A stretch of 64,000 nt of DNA from Akebia trifoliata (GCA_017979445.1 CM030711.1:44191560-44255559); one strand, 5' to 3'; shown: positions 46,837-58,374, numbered from the stretch's first letter. A program made the numbers and translations. The notes: generated by a model from the letters alone, not told the origin.

Positions 46837-49800
46837 TATATATATATATATAGCCAAAGTTAAAGTCTTTTGTCTTATATGAGTTAGAAGTTTCGGAATG
46901 GGCTGATTTTTTGTGAGGATGATCTCCTGTAATGCTAAAATGAGCTACAATTACATTATATACGTGTTTAGTACATCCCCAGTGATCAATCAATAACTAG
47001 ATTCAATACATCCATCTATCATAACTGTACAAAAACAAACAGAATTGTCACTATGTGTAAAAATGATGAATAGTTTGTATGTAATATGTTCTGAACTACA
47101 GAATGAAGTAAAATTTTCTATCAACCCATTTTCTGAATGGACCATTTAGGGAAGATGAAAGCATAGGATTCAGACTCGTCGCGAGTATGATTCCAATTGA
47201 ACTTGAAATTTGGTTGGGTAATCAGGGCACTTAATCATTTCTTTATGCTTACAAAAACCTTACTCAAGGAATCATACCTGATGCAAGCTCAACTCCTGTT
47301 TTACATGAAAATTGGTAAACCTCAGTTTAAGATTCTTTGCATGATTCATTAAGCATTGATACAAACTCACTCAGTGAGCTCGGCAAGTACTCAATCCACT
47401 CTTAATAGCATTTGTAAAACTTTTTTTTTTTTTTGGTGAAATACTAACCGGGTCCAACAAAATATTCGATGTTTTAAAATCACGGTAAATGACTGGTTTC
47501 TCAGCTTCATGGAGAAATGCAAGACCCTTTGCAGCACCGAATGCAATCTTCATTCTAATAGACCAAGGAAGAGGAAGTAATACTCCTGCCACACCAGAAA
47601 AAAAAATTTTAATTAAATACTGTACTCATTAGGAATTCCGAAGGTAGAACATTAGGTCACCCAGGTGATTAAATAAAGGTTCAAATGAGACTAGAGGGGG
47701 GGAATGTAAACAAGTGGTGTTTGAATTTACTCCCAACTCCGACTGTGTAGTTTTTCTGTTAAACTACACTGCAATCCCAAGCCTGGCTGGGTTACGTCAG
47801 GTTGGCAGCCAGTGTAAAATTCCGACATCTCATAAAATGAAGGGGGGGAATGTAAACAAGTGGTGTTTGAATTTACTCCCAACTCCGACTGTGTAGTTTT
47901 TCTGTTAAACTACACTGCAATCCCAAGCCTGGCTGGGTTACGTCAGGTTGGCAGCCAGTGTAAAATTCCGACATCTCATAAAATGAACCCTGACCCTTCA
48001 TTTCAGTCAGGAACATAATTGAATGGAGGAACAAGAATCGTTCAGCTGACGCCAAATTTATGGGATAAGGCGTTGATGATGATGGGCATCAGTTTGAGTA
48101 CCAAAGTTGATTCTTAGTTGACCATCCTACCTTTGGAACTGATAATTATATAATTCATGCTGGTGAGAAAGACAGCCAGACTCACATTTCCAACACTAGT
48201 AAAAATCACAGCTTAAAGCAAAATTTACAATTCCCAAGTTTTGAAGGTTTTTTGTTCTTACACAAATCAAACAAATGGGTAAGACAATTAGACATATAGG
48301 CTGAATTCCTTAAACATGCCCCCATCCAATTGGCACACATACCCATTATCTTGATCAATGATTGAATAATCATAACCATCTGATCCAAAGATTTTTTGAG
48401 GCCCACTATTTACATCCAATTCAAAATCAGCCTACTAATTGGATGTTTATGATCATTTCTTCCCCAATTAAAAAAGTAATCCAGCTTCTCTATTCCACTC
48501 TGTCCAAAGCCAACTCTTTCGTTATTGCAAGTGAATTCAATCTGCTTTCACTATCTCCATCCATGTTGTTTCGGACCTTCGTCTTGCTCTTTTAGTACCT
48601 TCAACTTGAATATTTATTCTAGTTGTGGATGTAATCGGACTTAGTTGAACATACCCAAACCATCTCAATCGACTTTCTCTTAGTTTATTGCACATTGGAC
48701 TACTACGTTCGTTTATAATTTTATCTTTTCTAGTCTTTCCACTCATTCATCTCAACATATTATTAACATGATGCCTCTTAACCACCTAATATTCAACTCT
48801 ATAAAGCATAGCTGATCTTACTATCACGTGATATAAACTTCCTATTAATTTGGTTGTTATGCATTTGTCACATAGCACCGCAAAAGTGTACCTCAACTTT
48901 AACCATTCATCTCTGATTATAGTGGAGCTGCGGTTTTGTAATGCTATGTGGCATATGCATACCAATCAATCTCAAGAGACAGAATTATAAATAGTTGTAA
49001 GGGTGTAGGAAGATTATGAGGCTTACTTGAAAAGAGATTGCTTTCCACGCTACCCAAAGCCATATACTCATATATCAGGACACGATGTTCATCTTCGCAG
49101 CAGTATCCAATCAGTTTCACAAGATTTGGATGAGAAAGTTGTCCGAGAAATATTACCTCGGCCTACACACCAAGCCAATCCTCGGTAAAAATGATGGCAA
49201 GAACAAAACTCCATCAATATCAAAGAAGATGGCAAACTAGAATTAAAGTTATATATACCAGCCATTCTCTGTGGCCCTGATAACTGTTATCGCCATCATG
49301 AACCTTAACAGCTACTTGAAGAGGCTGAAGCTCTTCCCTAAAATCTTTGGTGATCAACCCTTTATAAACGCTTCCGAATCCTCCTCCACCCAAAATATAA
49401 TCTCGCCTAAAATTCCCCGTAATTAGCTTTAGCTCGTTGAAAGTGAAGGCAATCAACAGATTCGCAGCTGAATCACGACGTAAATCCTCAACTTCTTTCG
49501 GGTTTGAAGGTAATTTACTGATTTTCACCCCTTGTTTTAGTGACGGGCTCTGGTTTTTTGGAGACTCTAAAATGACAAAATACATCATGACATAAAGAAA
49601 TGGAACACAACATTGAAATATATACAAAGAAAATCACCTTTCAAGCTTGTTTCAATGTGAGAAAGCATAAAAAGCACAAACCCAAGATCCAATTCTTAGA
49701 TATATTTGAAAATTCAAATATATCTAAGACCAATTGTATAATAAGCATAATTCAGTTATGGAAACTCAGAAGAGAGCAAAGAAAAACAAAAACAAAATTC

Positions 49801-50014
49801 AGCAATGAGAAGAAAGATTTTGATCCTTTCCTGCTTGTTCAAATCTGAAAAGCATAAGAACACAAACCCACCTCCAAAATTCAAAAACAAACAAAACCCA
49901 CTAATAGAAAACAAAACAACAAAAAGAAGCAAATGACACACAAATCTTACCCGACTTTGCATTAGAAGATACTCTGTAAATGGAAGGTTTCCCGCTACAC
50001 CAGCAATTCCCCAT
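45596..50014 (-). CDS. PBL16: Receptor-like cytoplasmic kinase VII, PBL16-like, 6 exons, 372 aa
   Basis: Serine/threonine kinase of the PBS1-like RLCK-VII family; relatives act at the plasma membrane below receptor kinases. Exons: 50014-49951, 49566-49259, 49162-49027, 47585-47449, 46163-46040, 45945-45596, all GT-AG, sum 1,119 nt. The product starts [11 protein letters not shown], a myristoylation signal with neighbouring Cys for palmitoylation. The kinase has glycine loop [11 protein letters not shown] (81-91), VAVK lysine K109, YRDFKTSN (203-210), DFG (223-225) and [11 protein letters not shown] in the activation segment, so it looks active. The N-terminal [16 protein letters not shown] block and the overall match recall Arabidopsis PBL16; this is recognition from memory, not a search. 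The C-terminal tail after SLEPLQ is short, so the protein is smaller than I recall for PBL16 (about 400 aa). Introns 3 and 4 are large and loaded with repeats. Confidence 0.93.
46412..46797. mobile_element. Palindromic-core MITE in kinase intron 4, TA-flanked
   Basis: 386 bp. Left gggggcggtacatgggccat and right, reversed, gggaccggatcaagggacat bound mirrored atatgtaaa-acaatg segments and mirrored core units (ttttggattgagctgatttt). TA tracts lie on both sides (46399-46411 and 46798-46852). Confidence 0.85.
46798..46930. repeat. (TA)n microsatellite and half palindromic-core unit
   Basis: 55 bp of TA with one GA interruption, then a single-sided core (ttttgtcttatatgagttag, gtttcggaatgggctgattt) without its inverted partner. 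An 18-bp direct repeat (ctaaaatgagctacaatt) brackets the whole complex at 46381-46398 and 46935-46952. Confidence 0.85.
47695..47986. repeat. Perfect 146-bp tandem duplication in kinase intron 3
   Basis: 47695-47840 and 47841-47986 appear identical base for base, each starting agggggggaatgtaaac and ending cataaaatga. No mismatch was found by eye, so the duplication is recent. It contains no exon. Confidence 0.93.
48000..48085 (+). mobile_element. LINE 3'-tail fragment, plus strand
   Basis: Reads [19 protein letters not shown] (ggaggaacaagaatcgttca) then ggcgttgatgatgatggg, the same tail as at 38872 and 56015. Confidence 0.65.
48537..48890 (-). mobile_element. LINE remnant, RT C-terminus, in kinase intron 3
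   Basis: The minus strand reads [16 protein letters not shown], then [15 protein letters not shown], then [18 protein letters not shown]. Upstream is a decayed [18 protein letters not shown] block. This is the C-terminal part of a plant LINE reverse transcriptase. It is in the same orientation as the host gene, but with stops. Confidence 0.85.
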
Positions 50015-50159
50015 GAAATCAAAATTAGAAACAGAAACCAACACACCCACTCCCTCACCAACAACCCATCCTCATCACTCAGTTTCAATTCATCCAGTTT
50101 TTGTCTGGAGACATTAATTCAAGTAAATACAAAAACAACATAAAACCCATCAATTTCAA

Positions 50160-50205
50160 CTGGTTTTTTTTTTTTTTTTTTTGAAAGAGATAGAGAGAGA
50201 GTAAT
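50160..50205 (-). promoter_or_regulatory. A- and CT-rich leader upstream of the PBL16-like gene
   Basis: About 150-190 nt upstream of the kinase ATG the coding strand reads CTCTCTCTATCTC followed by a long A run. CT-rich tracts like this are common in plant 5' UTRs. The transcription start is not determined. Confidence 0.35.
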
Positions 50206-50721
50206 AATATAGTGGGGGTATGTGAAGTGGGGTTTTGAGTGATTTTGTTGTGGGTTTCATCAAATTTCTTGGTCAAATGATGGGTTGAAGTTGAGGTGGT
50301 GGTGGGTTCCCTGTTATCTTACATGTAGCCTAGTTTTTTGGTTTGATTCAAATGCTTTTGGTTTGTGCGCTTCGCATTGTGTCGTTTTCTCCGGGATAAC
50401 CAAGGAAAAAGATCTATGTTCTGTGCCCTTGCCACGTCATCCAACATAAAACCCACCAATCTCTTTCTTGGCGTGCGGCAGACCCTTTCTCTTTTCCCTC
50501 GCACCCACGCCTCCATCATTCTAGTGTATCTTTCAACCACCTTACCAAACCTGATTTTTACAAAGAGATTTTTTTTCTAGCAAATTACTTTATGATTTAT
50601 AATGCAAATTATACATCGATTAAGGGAGTGTTACAACCTCTAGACCATATTTTTTTCATAAATAGTTTTATTTTTAATGCAAAAGAAAGTCTTTTTTTTA
50701 TTTAATTTATTTAAGAAAACG

Positions 50722-50902
50722 AATAATGCTGAAGTCACCTCAGGATTGGACCTCGCATCACACATCCTGACTTGAAAGTATATTGGAATCATAGATGCTT
50801 TCTGCAAGATACGATTGAAAAAGTATCTATGGATCTTATTTATTTTCATGTCAAGATGTGGAATATGAGGTCTAATCTTGAGGTCACTCCAACACGACTT
50901 AA
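50722..50902. mobile_element. Foldback MITE upstream of the kinase gene
   Basis: Left aatgctgaagtcacctcagg; right cttgaggtcactccaacacg, with inverted catagatgctttctgcaaga / aaaaagtatctatggatctt inside. About 0.7 kb upstream of the kinase ATG. Confidence 0.6.
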
Positions 50903-50999
50903 AAAATAAAAATTGTTGTTATTGTTTAGTGTTATTTTTATAAATAATTTTGTAGGATTTTATATTTACAAAAATATCATTTAATAATAATAAGAGTAG

Positions 51000-51385
51000 G
51001 GATCCAGAATGGTGTCTTGATCCTAACCAATGTCAGGTGGCACCCTATTTTATGTCAAGTGGCATTTTGGGGACCAATTGATCCTATGGATATGTGGTCC
51101 ATCCCTTGATGAATTTACATACAAAAGATTAGTTTGATTAGTGATGTACATCCATTGATTGTAGTATTGTCTTAAGAATGATTTTTAATCATTAGATTTA
51201 AAGTCTTTTTCGAGATCTTAGATCTAGTGGATACAAGTTATCAATTACTACGATTTTTTGTACGTAGATTCACCAAGGGATGGATCACATATCCATACGG
51301 TAAGCAGGTCCCCAAAAATGCTATGTGACATAAAATGGGGTGCCACCTGACCTTGGTCAGGTATGGGACACTATTCTTGATCCCT
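51000..51385. mobile_element. Inverted-repeat element (about 380 bp)
   Basis: Left gtagggatccagaatggtgt and tcaggtggcaccctatttta; right taaaatggggtgccacctga and cactattcttgatccctact. The arms mirror each other (also ggatatgtggtccatccctt against gggatggatcacatatccat). A foldback MITE without coding capacity. Confidence 0.75.
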
Positions 51386-52060
51386 ACTCTAATACTAAAT
51401 ATTTCTTTCTCTAAAATATATATAAAAAATTGATATTTTCATAGGAAATTTTTGAGAAGGTAGAAAAATTATGAAATTCCCAATTCAAAGCAATATTCAT
51501 TTTAATTTTGAAAACAATGAATTACCATTCTTGAGATTAAAATATTCAATTAAAGTGGGGACTTTTTTATTTTAGAAAATAGTAAACATTTTGCCTACTT
51601 TAATTTTAGTAAATAGTAAAGATTAAAAATAATTCACTTTATAACACAACAAATTTTTTTCCCACTCAAAGTAAAATGTTTTAGTTCCAAAAATGATAAT
51701 TTTTCATTTGAAATTAAAATGAATAATACACAGAACTGGGAATTTCACAATTTTCAGTTCATGTTTAGTAAATCAGCATTTTCTTAAGAGTGTTTACTAA
51801 AGAAATATAATTGCAAAAATTACTAAGATATCATTGAAATCTTATGTTTGCATGTCTCATATACATGAGATGGTAAAAGACTAGGTATGCTTTCTAGGTC
51901 GTGACTTCAAGTCTCTACATGTCCCTCCACAAAAATGTGGCTACTTCAACATTGTAACACGCGACAAGATGTTGGATGGTGTATACAACCCCAGATAGAT
52001 TAGTCCCACTACAGGTGATACACTCCATTGGTTACAACTTACAATATATACATATATGTG

Positions 52061-52391
52061 AGTCGGGTTCTGTAGTAAAATTTCTAGACAAAGTGTTTTA
52101 TCTTATATGGGTTAAAAGTTTTGGAATGACCTGATTTTTTGTGATGATGATTTCCTTACTTGTGAAGATGATCTCTATGGTAAGGAAATCATCCTCACAA
52201 AAAATCAGTCAATTATGAAATTTCTAACCCTAATTTTTAATTTGAAGAATCGTGGGCCACAATTTTTTTTATCAATTACCACTTTTCATGGGATTAAAAG
52301 TTTTGGAATGAACTGATTTTTTGTGAGAATGATATAAAATAAAATTTTGTCTAAAATATTGTCGGCAATTTTGTTTATCGAACGTTACTCC
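52061..52391. mobile_element. Palindromic-core MITE, degenerate
   Basis: Contains agtgttttatcttatatggg, gttttggaatgacctgattt with inverted aaaaaatcagtcaattatga, and a second core unit. Flanked by acatatatgtg and ccatatgtata, again TA-rich. Confidence 0.65.
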
Positions 52392-52619
52392 ATATGTATA
52401 CGTAATATGCATATTTCTCATAAATACCTTGAAAAACAATTATCTTCTGTGGTCTAGAACTAAAAAGGTAAAGATCTATGGTCATTGTGTAATTTTATTT
52501 TAGAAAATAATAACTTCCAGAAAAACCTAGACACAGATATCTTTGCATGATGTTACTTTACTTTGTTAAAAAAATTAAGAAAAAAAATGGTTACTCTTAG
52601 ACAGTGAGATGTCTTTGTG

Positions 52620-53300
52620 GAAGAAAAATATATTATTTAAGGTTGCTAACATCCCATCCTTGCATTCCCATTGTATATGTGTCATTCTTCAACACAGAGT
52701 TGTCAAAAATATTAATTTTTTTTAATTATTTAAAAAAGTTTGACTTAAGTCACAAGTTTTAGTGAAAAATCAAGAATTTTAAAAGTCAAGTTACCTTCAA
52801 ATGATTGAACAATTAGCTGGATTGTTGGATCATTTAAGCCAAAAAACATTAAGTAAGATCGAGTTGGTGTAGTGTTATAGGCTAACTCTATCCATATATC
52901 AAAAGGTTGTTAAAGTAAACTTTTTAAAAACATTAACTTCTAAAGTTGTAAGAATTGGTTCATATTTTCTCATTTTGGGAGGTTTGACAAGAAAAAAGAA
53001 TGTGGTGGGTCCATTGTTCTTTATGGTCTTCTCTCCTTTTTAGAATAATATCTATCGAGTAGAGTTAACTCAATGACTCAAGTTGACTATGAGGAAAGTA
53101 AAATAAATATAAATTAGTTAAAAAAAATTTAGAAATATTTTTAATGTTCTAAAGTTAGAATTATATTTATTTTCTATTTGTCTTAGAAGATATTAAAGAT
53201 AAAAAATAACTAGGCTGGGTTTCTAATCCGACTCAATAAATTTTCTAGTCAACTCAGCAATTTGATGAGCTTGAGTACCGAGTAAACTCAAAGTTCAATT
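52620..53300. repeat. Dispersed repeat related to 62000-62470
   Basis: Shares gaatgtggtgggtccattgt/ctttatggtcttctctcc and cttctaatccgactcaa-type stretches with the second location. It may be a decayed LTR or non-autonomous element; class not determined. Confidence 0.45.
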
Positions 53301-53884
53301 GGTTATTGTTTAAATGGCCTGGTTGGAATCCACTCATGGGTTTGGTATACCCTTTTTCTGTAATCATTATAGGAGGAGACTGGGCCATGTACTTCAGAGA
53401 GTGGGATTGTTACACAACTCCAGATCAACTTTGTGAGCCATGTGACACTCATTTGGGCCCCTTTATCATTATCTGTGTATAATCGGAATCGATCTGCCTG
53501 ATTCGTGGTAACTTATCATTTTTGGAATCAAAACATTTCACAGAAAATAGGGAAATATTTACCATTTTATAAAATTCACCAAAAATTTCTCATTTTAAGT
53601 GAAATATTTGAAAATGGTAATTTATCGTTTTCAGAATTAAATTGAATAATCTGTTATAATCCCTTCTTTTCAAGAGTTCATATATAAATATATTGAGAGG
53701 TTGAGAAAGGACTCACGAAGAATCTTTCTTCTAGGATATGTCACAATTTCTAGTAATGTTCTATCTTTGGCATCAAAAACTGTGATTGTCCCATTACCCA
53801 TGTGATTAAATTAGGTTGTCGTTTTCTTTTTTTTTCTTTTAATGGCAATTGAAACTAACGAAGATAAGATAAGAGTCCAATTAA

Positions 53885-54835
53885 CCTTACTAAATTAGTA
53901 AGGATCTCAACATGTGGCATCCAAAAACATAATCCAATATTAGGGTTGTATGTAGAAGATGTAATTCTATAAATTTTGAAAAAAAAATTATTTTTTACTA
54001 TTGAATTTTAATTTTAAGTTTTAAAGTTACGTGGAAGATTGGTAGTTGTCCAGTTTCAAAATCTTGAATCAAATTTAAAAAAAATTTGTTTTTCAATTTT
54101 TCATTATTATCATTATTATTTATCTGAATTTTTTGAAACAACGTAAAGGACTGTGGTGTTGGATTGATGAGATGGTAATCCATTTGAGTAAAACGATCCT
54201 TAAATCTTTATTAACTTAATTAGAAAAATGTTTCTTTTTCTTAGTGGTAGGTAAAAAGAAGACAAAGGTGTGTCTTCTCCCTTGTAATCATACTTGTCAT
54301 CTCACTCAAAAGAAAGGCTGATAGGTTAGTAGACATATTAAGGAAGGAGAAAGGTCACCTATACCATGTCACTGCCATTAGACGGCACTGACGCACCTAA
54401 CCATCAAGATCTAGGTGGGATAATGACATATTAGTACGAGGTTGACATTTGTAGCACTTGACCCTCGCGGTTTACTTAGTTGTGCAAGGCTTGGAGTGAA
54501 ACATTACTAAGGGTCGTTTTGCTCAAATGGATTGCCACATTAACATTCCAACACCATAGCCCTCTAAATTCCATTGAAAAATTTATATAAAAAAAATTCT
54601 TTTGATTTTGATCCAAGGTTTTGAAAATAGATGACTATCAGACTTCTACGTAATTCCTAAACTTAAAATTAAAATTCAACGGTGAAAATAAATTTTTTCA
54701 GATTTTTTCTTTCTTCAAAGTTCATGGAGTTTTGTTCTCTAATTACAACCCTGAATCATTTGATCATGTTTTTGAATGTCATAGATGAGCCCAAGGACCC
54801 TTATTAAGGGTGAAGTTCTTACTAACTTAGTAAGG
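53885..54835. mobile_element. 951-bp inverted-repeat element flanked by TTAA
   Basis: Both ends are themselves palindromes: ccttactaaattagtaagg on the left, cttactaacttagtaagg on the right. TTAA lies outside each end (53881-53884, 54836-54839). Long arms (about 53940-54210 against about 54500-54810) are imperfect inverses (e.g. ctattgaattttaattttaa / ttaaaattaaaattcaacgg). There is no open frame for a transposase. Confidence 0.75.
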
Positions 54836-54899
54836 TTAACCGCACTCAAGCTTGAATCCCCTTCTAATAATATGTCAAGTGATTGTGACTCTACTCACC

Positions 54900-56000
54900 T
54901 ATCTATTAGAGTATTATAATGTGATGTATTGCAATAAGGTGTCTCTATATATATAAGGTGTGTATATTTTTTTAAATAACAGACGGTAGCTGACAATCCT
55001 TTCGGGATATAAACTAATCCCTACGGTTGCATCCCCAACCCTATAGAAGTCTCCAGACATGCAAAAGGATAAGTCAAGAGATCAACCAATTTCAAACACA
55101 GGATTAGAGCCAACTTCTTGGAGGTATGGTATATCATATATGTTATGTACTATATTCCATCATCTTTACATAGGATTATGGTTCATATTAGATTTGGATG
55201 AGATAGTTGGAGTTTATCTTTGATTTTGATTTTTTTTTCCAATTATTTTCTATCATCTTAGGGTTCATTGAATGTAATAGAAGAATCAATACAAACATAT
55301 TCTTCCATACCATCTTTATTGAATATAATATTACCTACCTAACCTAAGACAGGATTATAGAAAGCTGAAATTCTTGACCTCTTGGAAGAAAAGAGAGATA
55401 AAACATTTGTTTCTAAGCAGATGAGAGTGTATATATCTAAAAGGATTGAAATTCTATGAACATTTATATCAATCGATTTCTTAAAGTGATAAATGCATGT
55501 AACACAAAAAAACAATATAACATACCTCTATCTTGTCCCATTGATTAGTCCAATATTTTGAAAACTTAAGTCTAGACAACTAGGCTTTATATTATTATTT
55601 TTATATAAAATAATTTTGTTAATGATTTAAATGTTTGTATCTACATAATAGATAAGATTTTGTCACCGAGCATCTACTAATCCACCGAATAATTAAAAAA
55701 ATATAATTATTTAAACATTAGAATATATTTTAAATGGTTTGACACACTAAAAATTACACAACTTGGATGAGTCAACTCGGTATTTTGGGGGACAAGAGAT
55801 ATCGGGCTTTAAAAAAATGTTTTTTAAGTAAATTTCTTCGTGAAAATGATGAGTTGATTTGGTACGCTCAGTGCCCCATTTTAATCTCTTTCTTTAAGTC
55901 TCGCCATTTCCTTAGCCACCGCCTTCACCTAACATAATGATTTTAGGTTATGTTTGGCAATATTGCACTTGTTGTCGTAAATCCATTTATATTCCTTTTT
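54900..56000. other. No gene recognised
   Basis: AT-rich; a SINE-like stretch near 54980-55140 (cgggatataaactaatccct; tttcaaacacaggattagag) is possible. Nothing coding. Confidence 0.45.
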
Positions 56001-56014
56001 AGAATCAAACCCAA

Positions 56015-56086
56015 TTGAGTGGAGGAACAAGATTCGTTTAGCCAACCGCTTCAGTATAAGACATTGATGATGATTATCATGGCTTT
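56015..56086 (+). mobile_element. LINE 3'-tail fragment, plus strand
   Basis: Reads EWRNKIRLANRFSI-like (gagtggaggaacaagattcg) then acattgatgatgattatc, the shared tail. Confidence 0.65.
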
Positions 56087-56277
56087 GGATCTTTTCAAAT
56101 TGCAGTTTTGAAGTTTCATTGTTACTAGATTGTGTAGGATATTTTCTTGGATCAAAGGAAAGACAGATGGGGGCATCAAGCTTATAAGACTGAAAATTTT
56201 CTCAGTAACAGCCGAAGCCCACTTGTTCAAGCTTGTTTGGACTTTGGATTGCCCAAAAGAGGACTCACTATTAAGAG

Positions 56278-56726
56278 AAGGGCTGTCAATGGACCGGGAT
56301 GGGCCAGGCTTAAGAAATAAAACCTTCGTCCAAGGCCGGTCAACTTATATTTGAGCCATTTACGGGCCGGGTCAAACCCATTTAAAATTATTTTTTATTG
56401 TATCAAAAGCACACAAAATAACAATAAATTGATCAAAATACTATTTTATTATTAGATTTGAGAAAATTAATTGCATTCTATACAATAATATTTTATGGGC
56501 ACCATTACTAATTTATAAATAAAATTATTATGTAATATATTTTAATATACTATGGCGGGCCAAGCAATTCAACGGCCTACATTCAAAACCGAAACTTGGC
56601 CCTATAATAAAACGGGCTTAGCCTGGCACTATAATTAGATGGACTAAGTTATTAAACCCAAACCCGGTCCATGACGGGCCAAGCCGGATCAGGCCAAAAC
56701 CCGTCCCAGACCCAGTGATAGCCCTA
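56278..56726. mobile_element. 449-bp hAT-like element with 8-bp target duplication
   Basis: Left end aagggctgtcaatgg; right end reversed tagggctatcactgg. Subterminal GGCC/GGGC-rich repeats (cgggccaagc) recur. Flanks are identical attaagag (56270-56277 and 56727-56734). The interior is not coding. Confidence 0.85.
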
Positions 56727-57289
56727 ATTAAGAGAGTGAAAAATATTTTTGTTGCTTTTTTTAAAAATAAAAATAAATAAATAAATCACCTCTAGAATCA
56801 CATCACATTTTGAATCTGATGTCTTCGTAATTTCGTTGGAATGTGATTTTTTCTAGGGTTTTGATGGATTTATGTTCTTTGGAAGATCTATCCTAATTAT
56901 ATTCTTATTTTTGGTATTACGACTTTATCCCAACATGCAAGAACACCGAGTCATTCTCTTGAAACACACCCTCTTTATGATAAATGATCATAAAGAGGAA
57001 AATCATAATTCACTGGGCCCTTTAATTCAATCAATCTATTGTCATTGGTATCGAATTCTACCAATCCAAACTATGTGATTGAATAAATCCTCCTCTATAC
57101 GTTGTGGGTCATCACTCGGACGGTTTGAGATTTATGTTTAGATGTTTGTTAATGATAAAAAAAAAAACAAATCATTCATCCATCCATCAACCGCAAATGC
57201 TTCTTATCTTATATTCCATTCATTCATTCATACATTCATCCTTGATTTGTAGTAATGATTGATTTTATTTATTTTTTTATTTTTTTATT

Positions 57290-57480
57290 AGAAGGGTATC
57301 TGGGCCAGCTTGCGTGCACCAACTATTCCCTCCTTCCTGAATAAGGCTTGCAAAACAGGGTTTTAATACTGTGATTCGTGGCCACTGATATTAGTAATCA
57401 GTGGGAATCGAACTTGATGCCACAGGAGGAACACACCCCTTGACCCCAAAGTGCTACCACTCGCGCAGCCACCCATCTCG
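57290..57480 (-). mobile_element. tRNA-derived SINE, reverse strand
   Basis: The minus strand has GGGTGGCTGCGCGAGTGGTA (A-box-like) and AAGTTCGATTCCCACTG (B-box-like) about 50 bp apart, then a downstream body. A (T)n stretch on the plus strand at 57265-57290 would be its 3' tail. Confidence 0.65.
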
Positions 57481-57792
57481 TGATTTAATGATTGATTTCA
57501 TATTTCAAAAAATAAAATTGCACACAAAAGTACATTAATTGGGGGAGCTATTGTATTGTTGGAGGAATTCTGATGAAGGATGATTGTATATGAAAATAAC
57601 AAGTAAATATTATTATTATTTTTTTTTCATTTTTTTATCTATTTTTTACAATGAACAAAATCTATCTCATTCTACCAAGTTTTTTGAAAAAAAATATGGA
57701 TCCCATTATTATACAAGCCATGTGGGGCAAAACTATTCGTGGGATTCATGAGTGCTAGTTATGAGAGTGATAAACATTATGATACTAGTGCG

Positions 57793-58276
57793 TCAATAAT
57801 AAACCTTCATAGGAATTAGCCAATAACATTGGAATTGTGGTTGTGGAAAACTCTTAGATGAGTTCTTGTATGATATCAAAACAATAGAATTCATTTTGGA
57901 AATTACACAAACTCTTAAAATCCAACCAGTTCTCACTTCCAAAGAAATAGAAAAATTACAACTTACTTTGCTAATTGCATCATCAGATCTAATGAATTTA
58001 TATACGTTGATTGATTTTCGACGATTCATTCGGTCATCTAATTCACTTTTTGTATTTACCCTCATGGGTGTAAACATTGATGAAAATCTGGCAAACAATT
58101 GGTGTATATTTTTTGAGAGGGGTCTTTTATTCATTCAAGAAAGAGGGTCAAGATGTTGGAAAATGCATGTTTATACACTAAACATGAAATTCATAATCTA
58201 TTGGCACATATTAAATCAATGCAAAAAAGAAATTGCCATAAAGCGAGTACATTTGTTTGTGTCTTTTTTTGTTTAA
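57793..58276. other. Overlapping open frames of unknown status
   Basis: A 136-codon plus-strand frame (57866-58276; MYDIKTIEFILEITQTL start) overlaps a 113-codon minus frame. Neither has a domain I recognise and codon content is AT-rich like its surroundings. It could be a retroelement fossil or chance; I do not call a gene. Confidence 0.25.
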
Positions 58277-58374
58277 CACACAAACCAGGTTTAAAATTTT
58301 AGATTTGTCTTACATAAATATGTTCATAGATGTTTGACATACTAGAATATTTATATAATAAAACACAATTGTTC

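Noticed and set aside
57866..58276. 136-aa protein-coding gene
   Set aside because: No recognisable domain, leader or poly(A) context, and an overlapping frame of similar length on the other strand; not enough to call.
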